From Streptomonospora mangrovi (GTDB lineage: Bacteria; Actinomycetota; Actinomycetes; Streptosporangiales; Streptosporangiaceae), in contig NZ_JAJAQC010000043.1 in assembly GCF_027604915.1 (NCBI RefSeq), positions 1 through 64,000 on the forward strand: a stretch of 64,000 nucleotides of DNA, given 5' to 3'. Below are positions 60,079 to 64,000 of this stretch, in pieces. The notes under the pieces are model-generated. The model searched no databases and was not told where the DNA came from. It saw only the letters and a program-made list of their open reading frames with translations. Every line of letters begins with the position of its first letter. Within the stretch, counting starts at the first letter, position 1. A program made the position numbers and the translations under genes.

Positions 60079-60762
60079 ATGACCCACGACCGCGAGCAGA
60101 CCGGGCTCCGCGAGCGCAAGAAGGCCCGCACCCGCCAGGCCCTCGTCGCCGCCGCGCTGCGGCTGTTCGCCGAGCGCGGGTTCGACGCGGTCACCACCGA
60201 GGAGATCGCGGCCGAGGCCGACGTCTCCCAGCGCACGCTCTTCCGCTACTTCGCGAGCAAGGAGGAGATCGTGCTGTCGGTCCACGACCAGATCGAGGAG
60301 GGGTTCCGCCTCAAGCTGGCCGCCCGGCCCGCCGAGGAGCACCCCTTCACGGCGATGGTCAACGCCTTCGCCGACGCGTGGTCGGAACTGGAGCCCGCCG
60401 ACGTCGCGGCCCAACTCCAGGTGCTGCGCATCAGCAACGACTCCTCCCGCCTGCACGGCGCGCGCCAGGAGCGGGTGTGCTCACACCAGAACCGCCTCGC
60501 CCTCCTCATCGCCCGCCGCGCGGGCGTGGACCCCCGCCTCGACCCCCGCCCCGAACTCCTGACGGCGGCGTTCACCTCGGCCCTCCAAGTGGCCTTCGGC
60601 CGCTCGTGCCGCGCCGCCGGCCAGGACAACCTGCTGGAGGCCGTCGACGAGTGCCTGGCCCTGCTGCCCACCGCCCTCACGGCCGACTGGGACACCGCCA
60701 ACACCCCCGCCCACACCAGCACACCGGACGCGGACGGACAGATCCTCCCAGTCGGGGGGTAG
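60079..60762 (+). CDS. TetR family regulator of the MFS exporter
   Basis: A 227-residue TetR regulator. The HTH runs RERKKARTRQALVAAALRLFAERGFDAVTTEEIAAEADVSQRTLFRYFASKEEIV (about 11-65), of the subgroup with RTLFRYF. The C-terminal ligand domain is helical and its last about 25 residues are polar. Divergent location beside the MFS gene suggests it represses that exporter and itself. ATG 60079 is favoured; GTG 60070 is possible but only 2-3 nt from the GGAGG. Confidence 0.9.
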   Translation: MTHDREQTGLRERKKARTRQALVAAALRLFAERGFDAVTTEEIAAEADVSQRTLFRYFASKEEIVLSVHDQIEEGFRLKLAARPAEEHPFTAMVNAFADAWSELEPADVAAQLQVLRISNDSSRLHGARQERVCSHQNRLALLIARRAGVDPRLDPRPELLTAAFTSALQVAFGRSCRAAGQDNLLEAVDECLALLPTALTADWDTANTPAHTSTPDADGQILPVGG

Positions 60763-60870
60763 GCGGAGCCACCGGTTTTTCCGCACACCGATCACCGCGA
60801 CCCGATGGCCGCAGTCCACCGGCCACGGCCCACGGCCCACGGACCGCAGGCCATCGGCCGCCGGCCTCCG

Positions 60871-62106
60871 CTACGGACGCGGCGCGGCGCGGTCGGGGCT
60901 TTCCGGGGGGACGATCTCGGCGGCGGTGTCGGCGAGGTGGCCGACCAGGCGTTCCAGGGGGCCGCGGCCCAGCGTCAGGCGCCACACCGTGGCGAACACC
61001 AGCGCGCCGATCACGAACGCCTCGAGCCGGAACGGCTGGGCGTCCCAGGCGGAGTAGCCCAGGGCGCCGATCACCAGGACGTGGCCGGTGTAGATGGTCA
61101 GGGGCATCGAACCCGCCGCCGCGAGGGGGTAGAGCAGCCGCCCGGCGACGTCGGCCGCCGCCATGCAGGCGGCCAGCACGATGAGCGCGGTGCCCACCGC
61201 GCCCGCGATCTCGAAGCCGGTGCCGCTGTGCGGCGTGGCCACGGCGAGGTACCAGGCGGTGTCCGTGGGGACCTGCCCGTGCAGGTCGCCGATCTTGTCG
61301 CCGATGCCCTGGTACATCAGCTCGTCGGGGCTGCCCAGCCACGCCCGCTCCAGGTGGGCCAGCCCGCCCAGGGGGTGCAGCAGCAGCCAGGAGCCGCCGT
61401 AGCCCAGCAGGGCCAGGCCCGCGCCGGTGGCCACCATGCCCAGCCGGGTCCGGGCGGAGGCGAGGTCGAGCCGGCCGACCGCCATTCCGGCCACCACGAA
61501 CGCCATGAAGGTGAAGGCCGGATAGTAGCCGGTGAGCAGGAAGTCGAGCGGTCCGCCGATGGAGGACACGCGCGACCCGGTATCGCCCATGGCGCCGCGG
61601 ATCGCGAAGGAGGCCACCGGGCCGGCCACGGCAATCGCCGCCGCGGTCGCGGCCAGCGCCGGGGCGCGCAGCCGCAGCAGGAGCAGCGGGATCGCCAGCA
61701 GGAAGAACCCGGCGTAGTAGGTGAGGATGATCGCGATGGGCGCCCCGGCGAAGTCCAGCAGCACCCCGAGCACACCCAGCACGAGCGCGCGCATGAGGAT
61801 CCGCAGGCACCTGCGCCGCAGTTCGGCCCCTGCCACGGGGTGGGCGCGCCCGGTCATCAGGGCCAGGGAGACCCCGGCCAGGAACGCGAACAGGGCCGAG
61901 GAGCGGCCCCGGGTCAGTTCGTGGACGGAGTCGGTGAGGGCGGAGCCGACCGCGTCGGAGCCGAAGACGCCGATGGCCCCGACCCCGAGGTGGACGGAGA
62001 ACATGCCGAACACCGCGAGGGCGCGGGCGACGTCGATGCCGGCGATGCGCTCCGCGGGGGAGCGTGGCGCGGTGGCGGCCCGCGTCTGGGGTGAGTGCTG
62101 CGACAC
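60871..62106 (-). CDS. DUF418/DUF1624-type membrane protein
   Basis: An integral membrane protein of 411 residues with about ten helices. RIAGIDVARALAVFGMFSVHLG and GRSSALFAFLAGVSLALMTGRAHP are the N-terminal heparan-acetyltransferase-like (DUF1624) motifs. The C-terminal region (AAAGSMPLTIYTGHVLVIGALGYS, QPFRLEAFVIGALVFATVWRLTLGRGPLERLV) is DUF418. The family is thought to be acyltransferase-related, without a known substrate. GTG 62106 is assigned by alignment of the core; upstream in-frame sequence is Gly-rich low complexity. Confidence 0.82.
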   Translation of the reverse strand: MSQHSPQTRAATAPRSPAERIAGIDVARALAVFGMFSVHLGVGAIGVFGSDAVGSALTDSVHELTRGRSSALFAFLAGVSLALMTGRAHPVAGAELRRRCLRILMRALVLGVLGVLLDFAGAPIAIILTYYAGFFLLAIPLLLLRLRAPALAATAAAIAVAGPVASFAIRGAMGDTGSRVSSIGGPLDFLLTGYYPAFTFMAFVVAGMAVGRLDLASARTRLGMVATGAGLALLGYGGSWLLLHPLGGLAHLERAWLGSPDELMYQGIGDKIGDLHGQVPTDTAWYLAVATPHSGTGFEIAGAVGTALIVLAACMAAADVAGRLLYPLAAAGSMPLTIYTGHVLVIGALGYSAWDAQPFRLEAFVIGALVFATVWRLTLGRGPLERLVGHLADTAAEIVPPESPDRAAPRP

Positions 62107-62239
62107 GCCGCCCAGACTAGGCGGGTTCGGGAGTGTTTGTCCCCTCCCGCCGCTCCCCGCCCTCCCCGACGCCGTTTCCACCGCCCTCCCCGCCGCCGCT
62201 CCCCCGCCTGTCCCGCCTCCCCCGCCGCACCGCCGGGCG

Positions 62240-62269
62240 GGTCCGGGCGCCGCCACCCGCGCCCGGACC
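62240..62269 (-). terminator. aacS terminator
   Basis: An 11-bp perfect inverted repeat (GGTCCGGGCGC and complement) with an 8-nt loop lies 17 nt after the aacS stop codon, before the DUF418 gene. Confidence 0.6.
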
Positions 62270-62285
62270 GGCCCGGCCGGCGGGC

Positions 62286-64000
62286 TCACCGCTCGGCGGC
62301 CAGCCGGGTGAAGTAGTCCAGCGCGGCGGGGTTGGCCAGGGAGTCGCGGCTGGCGACCCGCTCTGGGCGCTCCCCCATGAGGATGCGCTTGACCGGGACC
62401 TCCAGCACCTTGCCCGACAGCGTGCGCGGAACCTCGGCGATGGCGCGCACCGCGTCGGGCACGTGCCGCGGCGAGCAGTCCTCGCGGACGCGCCGGGCCA
62501 GCCGGGCGGTGAGGTCGTCGTCGAGGGCGGCGCCCTCGCGCACCACCACGAACAGCTCGATGCGCGACCCGCCGTCGGGCTGAGGGACGTCCACCACCAG
62601 CGCGTCCACCACCTCCTCCAGCGCCAGCACCGCGCGGTAGATCTCACTGGTGCCCATGCGCACGCCGCCGCGGTTGATGGTGGAGTCGGAGCGGCCGTAG
62701 ATCACCGCGGTGCCGCGCTCGGTGATCTCGATCCAGTCGCCGTGCCGCCACACCCCCGGGTACATGGCGAAGTAGCTGTCGCGCAGCCGCTCCCCGCCGG
62801 GGTCGTTCCAGAAGTAGATCGGCATGGAGGGCGCCGGCCGGGTGACCACCAGCTCGCCCACCTCGCCGACCAGCTCCTTGCCGTCGGGGTCCCAGGCGGC
62901 CACGGCCATGCCCAGGGAACGCGCCTGGATCTCGCCCTCGTAGACCGGCAGGGTGGGCACGCCGCCCACCAGGCAACTGCAAATGTCGGTGCCGCCGCTG
63001 GTGGAGAACAGCCACAGCCGGTCGCCCAGCTCGCGGTAGCACCAGGCGAACCCCTCGGGGCTGAGCGGTGAGCCGGTGGAGCCCACCGCGTGCAGGTGCG
63101 ACAGGTCGCGGCCCTCGGCGGGGTGGACGCCGGCCTTCATGCAGGAGGCCAGGTAGCCGGCGCTGGTGCCGAAGACGGTGATGCGGGCGCGCTCGGCCAG
63201 GTCCCACAGGGCGCCGAGGTCGGGGTGGCCGGGGCTGCCGTCGTAGAGGACGATGGAGGCCCGGGTCAGCAGCACGCTGACGAGGAAGTTCCACATCATC
63301 CAGCCGGTGGTGGTGAACCAGAAGACCCGGTCGTCGGGCTGGGCGTCCAGGTGCAGGGTGAGGTTCTTGAGCTGCTCGACCACGATGCCGCCGTGGCTGT
63401 GCACGATCGCCTTGGGCAGGCCGGTGGTGCCCGAGGAGTACAGCACCCACAGCGGGTGGTCGAACGGCAGGGGGGTGAACTCCAGTTCGGCGCCGGCGCC
63501 CGCGGCCTCCAGCTCCGCCCAGTCCAGCGCGCCCTCCACCGGGCCGGTGCCCAGGTAGTCGAGCACCACGGTGTGGCGCAGAGTGGGCAGGGCGGCGCGC
63601 AGTTCGGCGAGCACCCCGGTGCGGTCGAAGTCCTTGCCGCCGTAGCGGTAGCCGTCGACGGCCAGCAGCACGGCGGGCTCGATCTGGGCGAAGCGGTCCA
63701 CGACGCTGCGCACCCCGAAGTCGGGGGAGCAGGAGGACCACACGGCGCCGATGGCGGCGCAGGCGTAGAACGCTGCCGCGGCCTCGGCGATGTTGGGCAG
63801 GTAGGCCACCACCCGGTCGCCCGGCCCCACGCCCAACTGGCGCAGCCCCTGGGCGATGGCGGCGGTGCGCGCCTTCAGCTCCCCCCAGGTCCACTCCCCC
63901 AGCACGCGCAGCTCCGAGGCGTGCCGGATGGCCACGGCGTCGTCGTCGCGGTCGCGGAAGACGTGCCGGGCGTAGTTGAGCCGCGCTCCGGGGAACCACT
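62286..64000 (-). CDS. aacS: Acetoacetyl-CoA synthetase, 5' end missing
   Basis: An AMP-forming ligase that activates acetoacetate with CoA and ATP. 571 codons are visible and the N-terminus lies beyond the right edge; the frame is open to the edge ([20 protein letters not shown]). [27 protein letters not shown] is specific to AacS. The AMP-binding P-loop is [20 protein letters not shown]. Later motifs are [33 protein letters not shown] and the catalytic Lys in [14 protein letters not shown]. Full-length members have about 650 residues, so about 80 are missing. No linked ketone-body genes are seen. Confidence 0.93.
   Translation of the reverse strand, partial: WFPGARLNYARHVFRDRDDDAVAIRHASELRVLGEWTWGELKARTAAIAQGLRQLGVGPGDRVVAYLPNIAEAAAAFYACAAIGAVWSSCSPDFGVRSVVDRFAQIEPAVLLAVDGYRYGGKDFDRTGVLAELRAALPTLRHTVVLDYLGTGPVEGALDWAELEAAGAGAELEFTPLPFDHPLWVLYSSGTTGLPKAIVHSHGGIVVEQLKNLTLHLDAQPDDRVFWFTTTGWMMWNFLVSVLLTRASIVLYDGSPGHPDLGALWDLAERARITVFGTSAGYLASCMKAGVHPAEGRDLSHLHAVGSTGSPLSPEGFAWCYRELGDRLWLFSTSGGTDICSCLVGGVPTLPVYEGEIQARSLGMAVAAWDPDGKELVGEVGELVVTRPAPSMPIYFWNDPGGERLRDSYFAMYPGVWRHGDWIEITERGTAVIYGRSDSTINRGGVRMGTSEIYRAVLALEEVVDALVVDVPQPDGGSRIELFVVVREGAALDDDLTARLARRVREDCSPRHVPDAVRAIAEVPRTLSGKVLEVPVKRILMGERPERVASRDSLANPAALDYFTRLAAER

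Noticed and set aside
58268-60762. MFS exporter and TetR as members of the lanthipeptide cluster
   Set aside because: An 18-bp perfect terminator and a separate SARP promoter region lie between them, and the cluster already has its own CinT/CinH exporter. Kept only as a low-interest possibility.

Overview
The window is 64 kb of very GC-rich chromosome with dense gene packing, frequent GTG and TTG starts, ATGA/GTGA stop-start overlaps, ergothioneine and menaquinone genes, and a dapA-rnj-ftsK block. This fits a filamentous actinomycete. A Nocardiopsaceae-like source is possible, but that is inference only. No rRNA, tRNA or CRISPR was seen.

Left part (1-24 kb), mostly core metabolism. Leftward are a RodZ-like HTH protein (cut by the window edge), ftsK, rnj and dapA, then a small holin-family membrane protein. 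Rightward are a GNAT, menA and an aquaglyceroporin-like channel. Leftward again are dapB and egtD-egtC-egtB-egtA, the ergothioneine pathway without a linked egtE. After these come a GNAT, a two-domain acyl-CoA oxidase, a phosphoketolase, a small membrane protein, a secreted family 1 pectate lyase with a poly-C tract upstream, a TetR and an Lrp/AsnC regulator.

Middle part (24-47 kb). A 2-oxoacid dehydrogenase operon encodes E1 alpha, E1 beta, a stand-alone lipoyl domain and an alpha/beta hydrolase; the last two look like a split AcoC-type E2. A nucleoside uptake and catabolism region follows: a BMP-type lipoprotein, ATPase and two permeases, then cytidine deaminase and thymidine phosphorylase. 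Facing them are a phosphohexo/pentomutase, a purine nucleoside phosphorylase, deoxyribose-phosphate aldolase and a two-gene aldehyde dehydrogenase resembling a split ALDH16. Together these could import nucleosides, release the base, and carry the (deoxy)ribose phosphate to glyceraldehyde-3-phosphate and acetate. A 221-bp MITE with 19-bp inverted ends lies between the mutase and phosphorylase genes. A hypothetical gene, a TetR, an acyltransferase and a HAD hydrolase follow.

Right part (47-64 kb). An ascorbate-type PTS operon (IIA, IIB, IIC) adjoins a compact leftward class II lanthipeptide cluster of the cinnamycin/duramycin type: SARP regulator, DurN-like protein, precursor peptide, LanM, CinX-like Asp hydroxylase, ABC ATPase and ABC permease. 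The predicted 19-residue core, CSTSCSWGPFTVVCDGSTK, keeps every cross-linking residue of cinnamycin but differs elsewhere, and is the most notable content of the window. Beyond it are a divergent MFS exporter/TetR pair, a DUF418-type membrane protein and acetoacetyl-CoA synthetase, which runs off the right edge.
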